Positions 38,318 to 47,390 of a stretch of 64,000 nt of DNA are shown here, piece by piece (position 1 is the stretch's first letter; the number at the start of each line of letters is the position of its first letter). This DNA is from an uncultured Clostridium sp. (GTDB lineage: Bacteria; Bacillota; Clostridia; TANB77; CAG-508), in the NCBI GenBank assembly GCA_947570695.1, contig CANOVB010000007.1:1-64000 (forward strand), given 5' to 3'. Under the pieces are notes generated by a model. It worked only from the letters and a program-made list of their open reading frames with translations, was not told the DNA's origin and did no database searches. The translations under genes were made by a program, and so were the position numbers.

Positions 38318-39502
38318 CTATTTATTTTGTAATGCTTCAATTCCTGGTAGTTTTTTTCCTTCTAAAAATTCAAGTGATGCTCCTCCTCCTGTTGAAATAT
38401 GTGTGAATTTTTCTGCTAATCCTGCTTTTTCTATTGCTGCTGCTGAATCTCCACCGCCTATTATTTTTACTGCTGGAATATCTGCTAATGCTTTTGCTAT
38501 ACTATTTGTTCCTATAGCAAATTGATCAAATTCAAATAATCCAAGTGGTCCATTCCAAACTACAGTTTTTGCATTTTGTAATTCTTTTGAATAAATTTCA
38601 ATAGTTTCTGTTCCTATGTCAAATCCTTCCCAATCATCTGGAATTTCAGTATATTTAACTATTTTACTTTCTGTATTTGGATCATAATCTTTACCAATCT
38701 TTGTATCCACTGGTAACATAAATTTAACTCCTTTAGCTTTTGCTTTCTGCATTATCTCTTTTGCTAAATCTAATTTATCTAATTCACATACAGAATTTCC
38801 TACATTATATCCCATTGCTTTAAAGAAAGTATATGCCATAGCTCCACCTATCATTAATACATCTACTTTTTCAAGTAAACTATCTATAACTGCAATTTTA
38901 TCTGAAACTTTTTTACCTCCTAATATAGCCATAAATGGTCTTTCTGGATTCTCTAAAGCAGTTCCTAAAAATTGTAATTCTTTTTCTATTAAAAATCCTG
39001 ATACTGCTGGTAAGAAACTTGCAACACCAGTTGTTGAGCTGTGCGCTCTATGTGCTGTTCCAAACGCATCATTTACAAATATTTCAGCAAGTGAGGCAAA
39101 TGCTTTTGATAATTCTTCATTATTTTTTTCTTCTCCGGCTTCATATCTAACATTTTCAAGAAGCATAACTTCTCCTGATTGTAAATTTTCAGCCATTTTC
39201 TTAGCATCTGGTCCTACTACATCTTTTGCAAGTTTAACTTCTTTGCCTAATAATCTTGAAAGCTCACTTGCTACTATATCCATTGAATATTCTGGTTTTA
39301 TTTCTCCTTTTGGTCTACCTAAGTGAGAGCATAAAATTACTTTACATCCATTTTCAAGTAAATAATTAATAGTTGGTAATGCTGCAACTATTCTTCTGTT
39401 ATCTGTAATTTTTCTATTTTCATCATATGGAACATTAAAATCACATCTAACTAATACTTTTTTCCCCTTTACATCAATATCTTTTACTGTTTTTTTATTC
39501 AT
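38318..39502 (-). CDS. pgk: Phosphoglycerate kinase
   Basis: Makes ATP from 1,3-bisphosphoglycerate. RCDFNVPYDENRKITDNRRI, HLGRPKG, ENVRYEAGEEKN, NDAFGTAHRAHSS, ILGGKKVSDK and the nucleotide site GGGDSAAAIEKAG/STGGGASLEFLEGK. 394 residues. AAGGAGGAT before ATG. Starts a unit pgk-tpiA-gpmI separate from gap, which has its own terminator. Confidence 0.98.
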   Translation of the reverse strand: MNKKTVKDIDVKGKKVLVRCDFNVPYDENRKITDNRRIVAALPTINYLLENGCKVILCSHLGRPKGEIKPEYSMDIVASELSRLLGKEVKLAKDVVGPDAKKMAENLQSGEVMLLENVRYEAGEEKNNEELSKAFASLAEIFVNDAFGTAHRAHSSTTGVASFLPAVSGFLIEKELQFLGTALENPERPFMAILGGKKVSDKIAVIDSLLEKVDVLMIGGAMAYTFFKAMGYNVGNSVCELDKLDLAKEIMQKAKAKGVKFMLPVDTKIGKDYDPNTESKIVKYTEIPDDWEGFDIGTETIEIYSKELQNAKTVVWNGPLGLFEFDQFAIGTNSIAKALADIPAVKIIGGGDSAAAIEKAGLAEKFTHISTGGGASLEFLEGKKLPGIEALQNK

Positions 39503-39760
39503 TAATTTATCCTCCTTAAGTTTGCTTATATATAGTTATCTTTTATATGTAATTATTATTTAAGATAACTAAAAATCCATCTTCACAAATTTACATTTTT
39601 ATACATTGTTATTCTATTACAAAAAAAAATACTTTTCAAGTATTCTTTCACTATTTTTCCCAATTTTGATAATTATATGCAAATATTGACTATTCCTTCA
39701 TCTGGTCAAAGGTGCAAACTATTATTCAATGAATAGATTTATGCAATATTTGAAATTTCC

Positions 39761-39800
39761 CTGTACAAAGTTGCTGAAAACTTTATTTAAATGGAAATGC
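39761..39800 (+). repeat. Short dispersed repeat matching 9675-9715
   Basis: CTGTACAAAGTTGCTGAAAA and the following CTTTATTTAAATGGAAATGC differ from the sequence at 9675-9715 at only a few positions. It may be a fragment of family 2. Confidence 0.55.
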
Positions 39801-39821
39801 ATAGTAGTTTACTATAAATAA

Positions 39822-39859
39822 AAGACCTTAAAATAAGAAACATCTTATCTTAAGGTCTT
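39822..39859 (-). terminator. Terminator after gap
   Basis: 16-bp stem AAGACCTTAAGATAAG / CTTATTTTAAGGTCTT (one mismatch) followed on the minus strand by TTATTTATAG, 22 bases past the gap stop. Confidence 0.85.
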
Positions 39860-39881
39860 AATATTTTATTTTTTAATATAA

Positions 39882-40898
39882 TTAATTTAATTCAGCAAAA
39901 TATTTTATTGTTCTTACCATTTGACTTGTATAAGAATTTTCATTATCATACCAAGAAACAACTTGAACTTGATATAATCCATTTCCTATATCTGTTACCA
40001 TTGTTTGTGTGCTATCAAATAATGAACCATAAGTAATTCCTATTATATCTGATGAAACTAATGGTTCATCTGTATATCCAAATGAAGCATTTGATGCTGC
40101 TTTCATTGCTGCATTTATTGATTCTGGAGTTACATTTTCCCCTTTAACAACTGCTGTTAATATAGTTGTTGAACCAGTTGGAACTGGAACTCTTTGTGCT
40201 GATCCAATTAATTTTCCATTTAATTCTGGAATAACTAATCCTATTGCTTTAGCAGCTCCTGTTGAATTTGGAACAATATTAACTGTTGCTGCTCTTGCTC
40301 TTCTTAAATCTCCTTTTCTATGTGGTCCATCAAGAAGCATTTGATCTCCTGTGTAGGCGTGTATTGTTGACATTATACCAGATTGGATAGGTGCATAATC
40401 ATTTAAAGCTTTAGCCATTGGTGCTAAGCAGTTTGTTGTACATGATGCTGCTGAAATAATTGTATCATCTGGTTTTAATATTCCTTCATTAACTCCAAAA
40501 ACAACTGTTGGTAAATCTTTACCAGCTGGTGCAGATATAACAACCTTTTTAGCTCCTGCTCTAACGTGAGCTTCTGCTTTTTCTTTTGTTGTATAGAATC
40601 CTGTACATTCTAATACTACATCTACCCCAATTTCTCCCCAAGGAAGTTCTTCAGCATTAGCTTTTGCATATATTTTTATTGTTTTTCCATCAACAGTAAT
40701 TGAGTCTTCTCCAGCAACTACTGTATCTGCTTTTGCATATCTACCTTGTGCAGAGTCATATTTTAATAAATGAGCTAACATTGTAGGACTTGTTAAATCG
40801 TTTATCGCAACTATTTCATATCCTTCTGCTCCAAACATTTGTCTAAATGCAAGACGTCCTATACGTCCAAAACCATTAATCGCTACTTTTACTGACAT
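39882..40898 (-). CDS. gap: Glyceraldehyde-3-phosphate dehydrogenase
   Basis: NAD-dependent glycolytic dehydrogenase. [13 protein letters not shown] and [20 protein letters not shown] at the N-terminus, catalytic Cys in [15 protein letters not shown], and [15 protein letters not shown]. 338 residues. GGAGG before ATG, strong promoter upstream and its own terminator, consistent with a highly expressed single gene. Confidence 0.98.
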   Translation of the reverse strand: MSVKVAINGFGRIGRLAFRQMFGAEGYEIVAINDLTSPTMLAHLLKYDSAQGRYAKADTVVAGEDSITVDGKTIKIYAKANAEELPWGEIGVDVVLECTGFYTTKEKAEAHVRAGAKKVVISAPAGKDLPTVVFGVNEGILKPDDTIISAASCTTNCLAPMAKALNDYAPIQSGIMSTIHAYTGDQMLLDGPHRKGDLRRARAATVNIVPNSTGAAKAIGLVIPELNGKLIGSAQRVPVPTGSTTILTAVVKGENVTPESINAAMKAASNASFGYTDEPLVSSDIIGITYGSLFDSTQTMVTDIGNGLYQVQVVSWYDNENSYTSQMVRTIKYFAELN

Positions 40899-40975
40899 AT
40901 TATAATTCCTCCACTTCTGATACTGTATATATTAATAAGTATCCTTGTTAATTTAGTCTCTTTTCGACCAAAATT

Positions 40976-41004
40976 ATTCTATAATAATTAAAATTATTTT
41001 TCAA
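40976..41004 (-). promoter_or_regulatory. Promoter of gap
   Basis: TTGAAA, 17-base spacer, TAGAAT on the minus strand, with about 75 bases of leader before the gap ATG. A good housekeeping-sigma match. Confidence 0.65.
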
Positions 41005-41067
41005 GTAGTTTTTGAAATTAATCGATTTATTATTCATAAAATAAAAAAATATTTAATATAAACACAA

Positions 41068-41090
41068 AAAGACGCACCAAATGCGTCTTT
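41068..41090 (-). terminator. Terminator after the 82-residue gene
   Basis: Stem AAAGACGCA / TGCGTCTTT with a five-base loop; the minus strand continues TTGTG after the T run. 20 bases past the stop codon. Confidence 0.88.
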
Positions 41091-41110
41091 TAATATTTTA
41101 ATATTAAAAC

Positions 41111-41359
41111 TTATTTTCTTTTAAAAAAGCTGAATAAATTTATTTCTTGAAAGAAAAAATCATGTAATTCTGGGAATTTCACTTCTTGAAATAAAAAATT
41201 ATGTACTTCTGTAAAAACTTTTTCTTCTTGAAGTGTTAGTTCCAATACTACTGGTTTTGCTAATTCTTTAAATAATACTCTTTTTAAAGTTCCCCAAATA
41301 CCAACAACGGCGGGTAAACTTCCAGCTTCTGATGATTCAACTAATTTAAATTCTTTCAT
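41111..41359 (-). CDS. Small protein with internal repeat, unknown function
   Basis: 82 residues; family not recognised. The first half contains EAGSLPAVVGIWGTLKRVLF; the second has a duplicated segment, EVHNFLFQEV and ELHDFFFQEI, visible also in the DNA as two similar units of about 40 bases. No signal peptide or clear membrane helix. A strong AAGGAGG site and a strong terminator suggest an abundant single-gene product. Lies between gap and mtaB. Confidence 0.6.
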   Translation of the reverse strand: MKEFKLVESSEAGSLPAVVGIWGTLKRVLFKELAKPVVLELTLQEEKVFTEVHNFLFQEVKFPELHDFFFQEINLFSFFKRK

Positions 41360-41542
41360 TACCTAGGTCCTCCTTAGTATAGGCTGTTATCTCTTGTACT
41401 ATTTATACTATAAATCATGCTTTTTATCAATATTATTTGGATTAAGTTTATATTAAATTTTAATTACTTTTTCATTACATTGTCTAATTTTAATTATTTA
41501 CTCATCAATATTAAATTTTAATTTTTCTCCAACATTTTAAAT

Positions 41543-42851
41543 CTAAATTAATTCTCCTATTAAAGTTAATTTTTCCTTTCCTATAACTTTTACTTCTTTT
41601 ATTTTATTGCAAATATCTTTATCAAAATTTATTTTTACCATAATATAATTTGAAGTATGGCCTTTATAATATTGTCCATCTTTTTCTTCAAACAAAACCT
41701 CAAGATTTTTTCCTAAATATTCATCTAAAAATTCATTTTCATTTCTATCTGATAATTCTAACAATTTCTTGCTTCTTGCTTCCTTTATATCTCCTAACAC
41801 TTGATTTTCCATTACTTCAGCTTTAGTTCCTTTTCTTGGTGAATATTTAAAAATATGCATCTTATAAAATTTTATTTTTTCTAAAAATTTATAAGTTGTT
41901 TCAAATTCTTCTTCTGTTTCTCCGTGGAAAACCAACTATTATATCTGTTGTTAAAATTACATCTTTATATGCATTTCTTAGTCTTTTCACGATTTTCTCA
42001 AATTCTTTTATTGTATATCTTCTATTCATTCTTTTTAAAGTCTGATCGCAACCACTTTGAAGAGATAAATGAAAGTGATGACATATTTTTTCAAGTTTTT
42101 TTAACCTGTCAATAAAATCTTCTGAAATTAATAATGGCTCTATTGAACCTAATCTAATTCGTTCAATTCCATCTATTTTATTTATATCTTCTAATAAATT
42201 TATTAATTTATAGTCTTCTTTAAAATCTCTTCCATAAGATGCTACATGTATTCCTGTTATTACTACTTCTTTAATACCTGTTTTGGCAATTTCTTTTATT
42301 TCTTCTAAAACTTTTTCTGGCTTTCTGCTTCTAACTTTTCCTCTAGCATACGGAATTATACAATATGTACAAAATCTATCACAGCCATCTTGAACTTTAA
42401 TTACTGCTCTTGTTTTTTCTGTATATGTAACACTTCCAAAATCGCCATAATTTGAATTATGAAGAACATCATCTAAATTTATATCTTTTTGACTATTATA
42501 ATTTTCAATATATTTTACAATTTCTATTTTTTCATTAGTTCCTAAACATAAATCTATTTCTGGAATTTTATTTATTTCCTCTTTAGCAACTTGGACATAA
42601 CAACCAACTGCAACTACTAAACTATTTGGATTATTTTTCTTTGCTTGCCTTAAAATTTGTCTTGATTTTCTATCAGACATATTTGTTACTGTGCATGTAT
42701 TTATTATATAAATATCTGCTTTTTCTTCAAAATCAACAATTTCATATCCATTATTTTTAAATTCTTGAATCATTCCATTTGTTTCATATTGATTTACTTT
42801 ACAGCCTAATGTATAAAAAGCAACATTTTTTTTATTTTCTTTGTATCCCAT
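41543..42851 (-). CDS. mtaB: tRNA t6A37 methylthiotransferase MtaB, requiring one +1 frameshift
   Basis: Radical SAM enzyme converting t6A37 to ms2t6A37 in ANN-decoding tRNAs. Three Cys of the UPF0004 domain (TLGCKVNQYE, INTCTVT, VGCYVQ), then the radical-SAM CxxxCxxC in GCDRFCTYCIIPYARG, SLQSGCDQTLKRMNRRY, and TDIIVGFP. There CGG (codon 310) follows; zero frame continues RRNRRRI and stops. Skipping the C gives VGFPGETEEEFETTYKFL and then HIFKYSPRKGTKA to the TRAM-like end at 41543. The full product is 435 residues, normal for MtaB. The zero-frame product would lack the last third of the radical-SAM barrel. Confidence 0.9.
41922..41924 (-). other. In-frame CGG at mtaB frameshift site
   Basis: Context ttt cca CGG Aga aac. 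Skipping C gives GGA GAA ACA (Gly-Glu-Thr) of the conserved GFPGET motif of methylthiotransferases. Confidence 0.86.
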
Positions 42852-42984
42852 ATATTATAGCCTTTCATGTAAAATTTATATTATTATCTAATTTATCAAA
42901 TATTTTATCATATATTTTTATTATATAAAATATAAATTTTTTTGTTTTATTTGAATAAAAATCTCTGTATATTTTATAATTTTT

Positions 42985-43027
42985 CTAGCAAAATACTCAC
43001 ATAATAAATATGTGAGTATTTTGCTAG
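42985..43027. terminator. Perfect long inverted repeat after mreB
   Basis: 19-bp perfect stem CTAGCAAAATACTCACATA with a five-base loop, 22 bases past the mreB stop. Neither side is followed by a clear T run, so it may act as terminator, RNA end protector or protein-binding site. Confidence 0.6.
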
Positions 43028-43049
43028 TTATAGTATGTTTAGGATTTTA

Positions 43050-44045
43050 TTATCTTCTCATTTTATCCATACTGTCTAAATTATCTAAAGCTTTTCCAGT
43101 TCCTTTAGCCACACAAGAAATTGCATCTTCTGCTATCATAACATTTATTCCTGTTTTTTCTTGTAATAATCTATCTAATCCATCTATTAGACATCCTCCA
43201 CCTGTCATATAAATTCCTTTATCACTAATATCTGCCGCAAGTTCAGGTGGCGTTCTTTCTAGTACTGAATGAACTGCATCTACAATAAGTGTTGCTGGTT
43301 CTTCTAAAGCTTCCATCATTTCACTAGAATAAACTGTTATTGTTTTTGGAAGTCCTGTAATTAAATCTCTTCCTCTAACATCCATTTCCATATCTTGAAT
43401 TTTAGGATAAACACATCCGATTTGTTGTTTTAATTCTTCAGCTGTCCTTTCTCCTATCATCACATTATGTCTTTTTTTGATATATTTAACTATATGTTCA
43501 TCAAATTTATCTCCAGCCACTTTTATAGAAGTACTTACTACTGAACCTCCTAAAGAAATAACAGCTATATCTGTAGTTCCTCCTCCTATATCAACTATCA
43601 TATTTCCACAAGGCTTTGATATATCTATTCCAGCACCAATAGCTGCTGCTATTGGTTCTTCAATTAAATAAACTTTTCTTGCACCAGCATTTGAAGCGGC
43701 ATCAATTACTGCCTTTTTCTCTACTTCAGTAACTTGAGATGGTATGCATATCATTATTCTAGGAGCAAATAAAAATCTTCCTCCTATTTTCCCAATAAAA
43801 TATTTTAGCATTTTCTCTGTAACTGTATAATCTGAAATTACTCCTTCTCTCAAAGGTCTTGTTGCGACAATATTTCCTGGTGTTCTACCTAACATACGTC
43901 TAGCCTCATGTCCTACAGCTAAAACTTCACCAGTTATGTTGTTTACTGCAACTACAGATGGTTCTCTTAAAACAATACCTTTTCCTTTTACATAAGCTAT
44001 TACTGTAGCTGTTCCTAAATCGATTCCGATATCTTGTCCAAACAT
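43050..44045 (-). CDS. mreB: Cell-shape protein MreB/Mbl
   Basis: Actin-like filament protein that guides lateral wall synthesis. DIGIDLGTATVIAYVKGKGI, EPSVVAV, GNIVATRPLREGVISDY, VDIGGGTTDIAVISLGG and YMTGGGCLIDGLDRLL are the phosphate and nucleotide loops. I start at ATG 44045 (MFGQDIGIDLG), nine bases after AAGGA, matching the family; another ATG two codons earlier is too close to the ribosome site. 331 residues. mreC and mreD are not adjacent, so this may be the Mbl or MreBH type. A monocistronic unit by context. Confidence 0.93.
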   Translation of the reverse strand: MFGQDIGIDLGTATVIAYVKGKGIVLREPSVVAVNNITGEVLAVGHEARRMLGRTPGNIVATRPLREGVISDYTVTEKMLKYFIGKIGGRFLFAPRIMICIPSQVTEVEKKAVIDAASNAGARKVYLIEEPIAAAIGAGIDISKPCGNMIVDIGGGTTDIAVISLGGSVVSTSIKVAGDKFDEHIVKYIKKRHNVMIGERTAEELKQQIGCVYPKIQDMEMDVRGRDLITGLPKTITVYSSEMMEALEEPATLIVDAVHSVLERTPPELAADISDKGIYMTGGGCLIDGLDRLLQEKTGINVMIAEDAISCVAKGTGKALDNLDSMDKMRR

Positions 44046-44272
44046 CAACATTCTTCCTTTCAGTTTTTATGAGCAAATTCAATATTACATTTGCGTTACG
44101 ATTATATTACATTTTTAAAGAAATATCAAGCCTTTTTAGAATTTATTTAATAAAAATACATTAATTTTCAATATTTTTTTATTGTAACATTTAATTTTAC
44201 ATTTTTACATTTTAATTTTACCAATTTTCCATAAATTATATACATTAAAAAATACAAAATTATTAAAATTAT

Positions 44273-44301
44273 TTGTAATAAAATATTGTGTGTGCTATAA
44301 T
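44273..44301 (+). promoter_or_regulatory. Promoter of the plus-strand glycosyltransferase
   Basis: TTGTAA, 17-base spacer, TATAAT with TGC just before it (extended -10); 32 bases upstream of the ATG. Confidence 0.7.
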
Positions 44302-44333
44302 AAGTATACATTTTATGTATTAGGAGTTAAAAA

Positions 44334-45272
44334 ATGGAAAAAATTTCAATAATTGTACCTTGTTTTAATGAAGAAAAAGCTTTACCATTATTTTACGAAG
44401 AATTGAAAAAAAATATAAAAGAATTTCCTAATAATGTAAGCTTTGAAATATTATTTATTAATGATGGGTCAAAAGATAATTCCCTTCAAGTTATAAAAGA
44501 TTTGTCAAAAAAAGATGACTCTATAAAATATGTTTCATTTTCTAGAAACTTTGGAAAAGAATCAGCAATTTTTGCTGGTCTTGAAAATGCTTCTGGAGAT
44601 TATATAACTTTAATGGATGCAGATCTTCAAGATCCTCCTTCTCTTTTGCTTGAAATGTATAATTCTATAGTAAAAGAAGGTTTTGATGCAGTAGGTACAA
44701 GGCGTGTAAATAGAAAAGGCGAACCTATAATCAGAAGTTTTTTTGCAAAACTTTTTTATAAATTAATCAATAAAATGACGACTTTTGAAATGGTAGACGG
44801 TGCAAGAGATTATGTATTTATGAAAAGAGTTGTTGCTGATGCAATAATTTCATTAAAAGAATATAATAGATATTCTAAAGGGCTATTTAGCTTTGTTGGA
44901 TTTAATATAAAATGGATAGAATATAAAAATATAAAAAGAGTTGCTGGAGAAACAAAATGGTCTTTTTGGAAACTTACCAAATATGCCCTTGAGGGAATTA
45001 CAGCTTTTTCTACAGCTCCACTAATATTTTCCTCTTTAATTGGTCTTTTATTTTGTGTAGTTTCTTTTTTACTTATTATCGCTATAATTTTTAAAACTTT
45101 AATATTAGGAGATCCTACTAGTGGTTGGCCATCTTTAGTTTGTATTATATTTATGGTTAGTGGTATACAGCTTTTCTCTTTAGGAATAATTGGACAATAT
45201 TTATCTAAAACATATTTAGAAATAAAACAAAGACCGATTTACATTGTAAAAGATACTAATATAAAAAAATAA
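44334..45272 (+). CDS. Family 2 lipid-linked glycosyltransferase (GtrB/DPM1-like)
   Basis: 312 residues. The GT-A domain has IIVPCFNEEKALP, FINDGSKDNS, SFSRNFGKESAIFAG and MDADLQDPP (metal-binding Asp residues), followed by two C-terminal membrane helices (about 230-255 and 265-290). This layout is typical of enzymes that load a sugar onto undecaprenyl phosphate for later transfer outside the membrane. The sugar cannot be told. TTAGGAG precedes ATG. A lone plus-strand gene with its own promoter and terminator. Confidence 0.88.
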   Translation: MEKISIIVPCFNEEKALPLFYEELKKNIKEFPNNVSFEILFINDGSKDNSLQVIKDLSKKDDSIKYVSFSRNFGKESAIFAGLENASGDYITLMDADLQDPPSLLLEMYNSIVKEGFDAVGTRRVNRKGEPIIRSFFAKLFYKLINKMTTFEMVDGARDYVFMKRVVADAIISLKEYNRYSKGLFSFVGFNIKWIEYKNIKRVAGETKWSFWKLTKYALEGITAFSTAPLIFSSLIGLLFCVVSFLLIIAIIFKTLILGDPTSGWPSLVCIIFMVSGIQLFSLGIIGQYLSKTYLEIKQRPIYIVKDTNIKK

Positions 45273-45284
45273 TAATTTTGGAAG

Positions 45285-45415
45285 AACAAATCTGAAAAGT
45301 TTTCGGTTTTTCAGTAAATTTTGTACACGAACATATTTATGCAATAAATTTGTGAATAAAATTTAGTAAAGCAAATATAGTAAAGTATAGTTTTCCTATT
45401 ATATTAAAAAAGTAA
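45285..45415. repeat. Possible degenerate family 2 repeat
   Basis: AATTTTGTACACGAAC, AATTTAGTAAAGC and TTTTCCTATTATATTAAAAAAG resemble pieces of the reverse complement of 34735-34910. Similarity is patchy. Confidence 0.3.
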
Positions 45416-45418
45416 AAT

Positions 45419-45468
45419 AAAAGTAATTATATATTAATGTAGCTAAAAACACATATATAATTACTTTT
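45419..45468. terminator. Terminator between convergent genes
   Basis: 15-bp stem AAAAGTAATTATATA / TATATAATTACTTTT with a 20-base loop; plus-side tail ATTTTTATA. Ends the glycosyltransferase gene and possibly the opposite DUF4363 gene. Confidence 0.7.
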
Positions 45469-45505
45469 ATTTTTATAAACAACTTCTTTAAAATTAAATA
45501 ATTTT

Positions 45506-45886
45506 TTAAAATATATTTTTTAGTTCTAGTTTTTGTTTATTTTTTATATGTTGAACTCTAAATTTTACTTCATCTATTTGTTCTCTTGCTTCATCTAAAT
45601 CACCATTTTTTATATTTGATTTTGTATTAATTATTTTTACACTAATATCTTCTAGTTCTTGATGTTCCATATAATATTCTAGTTTAACTTCTTCATTTTT
45701 CCATAAATTAACAAGTTCTTCAATTTTATTTTCTGAATCTGCTGTTTCTAAGCTTTCTTCTACTTCTCCAATCTTTTTATCTATTTTTTCTACAAATTCT
45801 TCTGTTATTCTTTTTGTTATAAATTCCATAGAAATTACAAATAATATTACTAAAAAAACTATAATAAATTCTTTTAAAAATCTCAT
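45506..45886 (-). CDS. DUF4363 family protein
   Basis: 126 residues: an N-terminal membrane helix (about 6-22) and a long helical domain rich in Glu/Lys, matching DUF4363 (KIDKKIGEVEESLE ... WKNEEVKLEYYMEH). Function unknown; the family often sits directly after a DUF421 gene, as here, with overlapping stop and start. Confidence 0.75.
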   Translation of the reverse strand: MRFLKEFIIVFLVILFVISMEFITKRITEEFVEKIDKKIGEVEESLETADSENKIEELVNLWKNEEVKLEYYMEHQELEDISVKIINTKSNIKNGDLDEAREQIDEVKFRVQHIKNKQKLELKNIF

Positions 45887-46569
45887 ACGGCTCCTTTTCT
45901 CTTCATTTTAGTTTGATAAAAATATGTTCCATCACCATTTAATACAAATATTAATGCTTCTGATGGTATAATATTTAATTTTAAAGTTTCTTCCTCAAGC
46001 CATTCTTCATTTTTACCAATTTTTTTCAAATTATCATACATAATCTTGCCATCTAATATTAAATCATAAGATATTTTAACTGGAGCAATTTTTAAATTTA
46101 AATCTTCTGGTGTAACTGGATTTTTTTCTCCTTTTAAAATAACACTTATTTGTCCACTAGTTTCTAGAATTGCATACTCTACATCTGTTATATTATTTAC
46201 ACTATTAACTCTTAATCTTTCTTGTAATTCATTTATAGTAAAATTCTCTTTTATTAAAGCCATTTCATCAATTTTGCCTTTATTAATTAATATACGTGGT
46301 TTTCCACATATAATCTCTCTCATCTTAATGCTTTTAATATTTAAAACTGAAATTATTATATGAACAAAAAGTAATCCAAAAATTGGTATAATTCCATATA
46401 AAATTGGAATACCAATTTCTGCCATAGGAGTTGATGCAAGATCTGCTATCATTATTGAAATAACTAACTCAAATGGTTGCATTTGTCCAATTTCTCTTTT
46501 TCCCATAAATCTCATTACAATTAAAACCAAAACATATATAATTATTGTTCTTCCAAATACAAGTATCAT
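45883..46569 (-). CDS. DUF421 (YetF-type) membrane protein
   Basis: 228 residues: three N-terminal helices with LVLIVMRFMGKREIGQMQPF, the family hallmark, and the cytoplasmic DUF421 domain (CGKPRILINKGKID, NNITDVEYAILETSGQ). Start at ATG 46569 follows AAAGAGGAT; an upstream TTG would overlap that site. YetF-family proteins are linked to spore coat and germination in Bacillus, role unproven here. Overlaps the DUF4363 gene by four bases. Confidence 0.85.
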   Translation of the reverse strand: MILVFGRTIIIYVLVLIVMRFMGKREIGQMQPFELVISIMIADLASTPMAEIGIPILYGIIPIFGLLFVHIIISVLNIKSIKMREIICGKPRILINKGKIDEMALIKENFTINELQERLRVNSVNNITDVEYAILETSGQISVILKGEKNPVTPEDLNLKIAPVKISYDLILDGKIMYDNLKKIGKNEEWLEEETLKLNIIPSEALIFVLNGDGTYFYQTKMKRKGAV

Positions 46570-46700
46570 TTTATCCTCTTTATACAAATTTTATATGAAT
46601 ATTTTTCGCAAAAATTATTAAAATATACTTATATTTGTTTATTAATTTATTTTTTATTTTAATTGACAAATATATTTTTAAAAGCAAGGAGGTTTGCAAA

Positions 46701-47078
46701 ATGGATAACAATAATTCAAACACTCAATCTAATAGTTCTATGGGAACTGTTGGACAAATAGTTGGAAGATTTATAGTTGCCGCTATTATTTTAGGTATAA
46801 CAGCATTTTTTACACCTGGTTTTTCTATTAATAATATATGGTCACTAGCAGTTTCTGCAATCGTTTTAACAGTTATGGATTATCTTATAATAAAATTTAC
46901 AGGTTTACATGCAATGGCATTTGGTAAAGGATTTGTTGGTTTCGTACTTGCTGTTGTAGTTTTATATGCGACTCAATTCTTTGTTGCAGGATATTCTATT
47001 TCATGGATGGCTGCTATTATTGGTGCACTAATTTATGGTGTAATCGATTATATAATTCCTGGCGAACAAGGAATGTAG
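46701..47078 (+). CDS. Phage-holin superfamily IV (YvlD-like) small membrane protein
   Basis: 125 residues with a short Asn/Ser-rich start and four membrane helices (GQIVGRFIVAAIILGITAFF ... LIYGVIDYIIPG), like the four-helix holin IV / YvlD group found in many Firmicutes without phage. AAGGAGG is placed seven bases before ATG 46701, so a longer reading from 46635 is rejected. No lysin or phage genes nearby, so a chromosomal membrane role is likelier than lysis. Confidence 0.75.
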   Translation: MDNNNSNTQSNSSMGTVGQIVGRFIVAAIILGITAFFTPGFSINNIWSLAVSAIVLTVMDYLIIKFTGLHAMAFGKGFVGFVLAVVVLYATQFFVAGYSISWMAAIIGALIYGVIDYIIPGEQGM

Positions 47079-47147
47079 ATTTATAAATTTTATTAGATTT
47101 TTGCTTTATAAAGAAAATTAATAATTTTTTATATAAAACAAAAAATG

Positions 47148-47180
47148 GCGCTCTTGAAATATTAGAGCGCTTTTATTTTA
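47148..47180 (+). terminator. Terminator after the holin-like gene
   Basis: GCGCTCT / AGAGCGC stem with a nine-base loop and TTTTATTTTA tail. Confidence 0.88.
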
Positions 47181-47370
47181 TATTATAAAGTTGTTTCAAA
47201 AAAAGAATATTTACATTTAGTTTTGTAGTTTTTAATTGTTATAGTATCTTTTTTATTCTAATTTATTTAAAATCACATAACTTTTAATCATTTTTTTATT
47301 TTTATTTTGTTCACTCATTTCAATAGTTTCATAATTTTTGCAAAATTTTTTTAATTTTTTTTGAAAATTT

Positions 47371-47390
47371 TGTCACTTTTTGTCACTTTG
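47371..47390 (+). promoter_or_regulatory. Tandem TGTCACTTT repeats, candidate operator
   Basis: TGTCACTTTT TGTCACTTTG, two copies exactly ten bases apart, about 55 bases before the Spo0A-like ATG. They resemble, but do not match, the 0A box TGTCGAA. Spacing of one helical turn fits a dimer or autoregulation. Confidence 0.45.

Larger units (their letters stand above)
39503..39881. other. Intergenic region between gap and pgk
   Basis: No gene. Contains the terminator of gap (39822-39859), a 40-base stretch at 39761-39800 nearly identical to 9675-9715, and AT-rich sequence that presumably holds the pgk promoter, which I could not place with confidence. Confidence 0.6.

Noticed and set aside
8887..41924. 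Random sequencing errors as the cause of the frame breaks
   Set aside because: Kept as an alternative but disfavoured: all five share an in-frame CGG before a conserved Gly, and in-frame CGG occurs nowhere else I looked. A systematic error adding C only before chosen GGR codons is hard to explain; raw reads would settle it.
33680..42851. Treating the pieces of polC, spoIIIAA and mtaB as separate genes
   Set aside because: The second pieces lack their own ribosome sites and start in mid-domain; joined by one skipped base they give full-length family proteins.
46701..47078. A prophage holin
   Set aside because: No lysin or structural phage genes nearby; the four-helix family is common on chromosomes.
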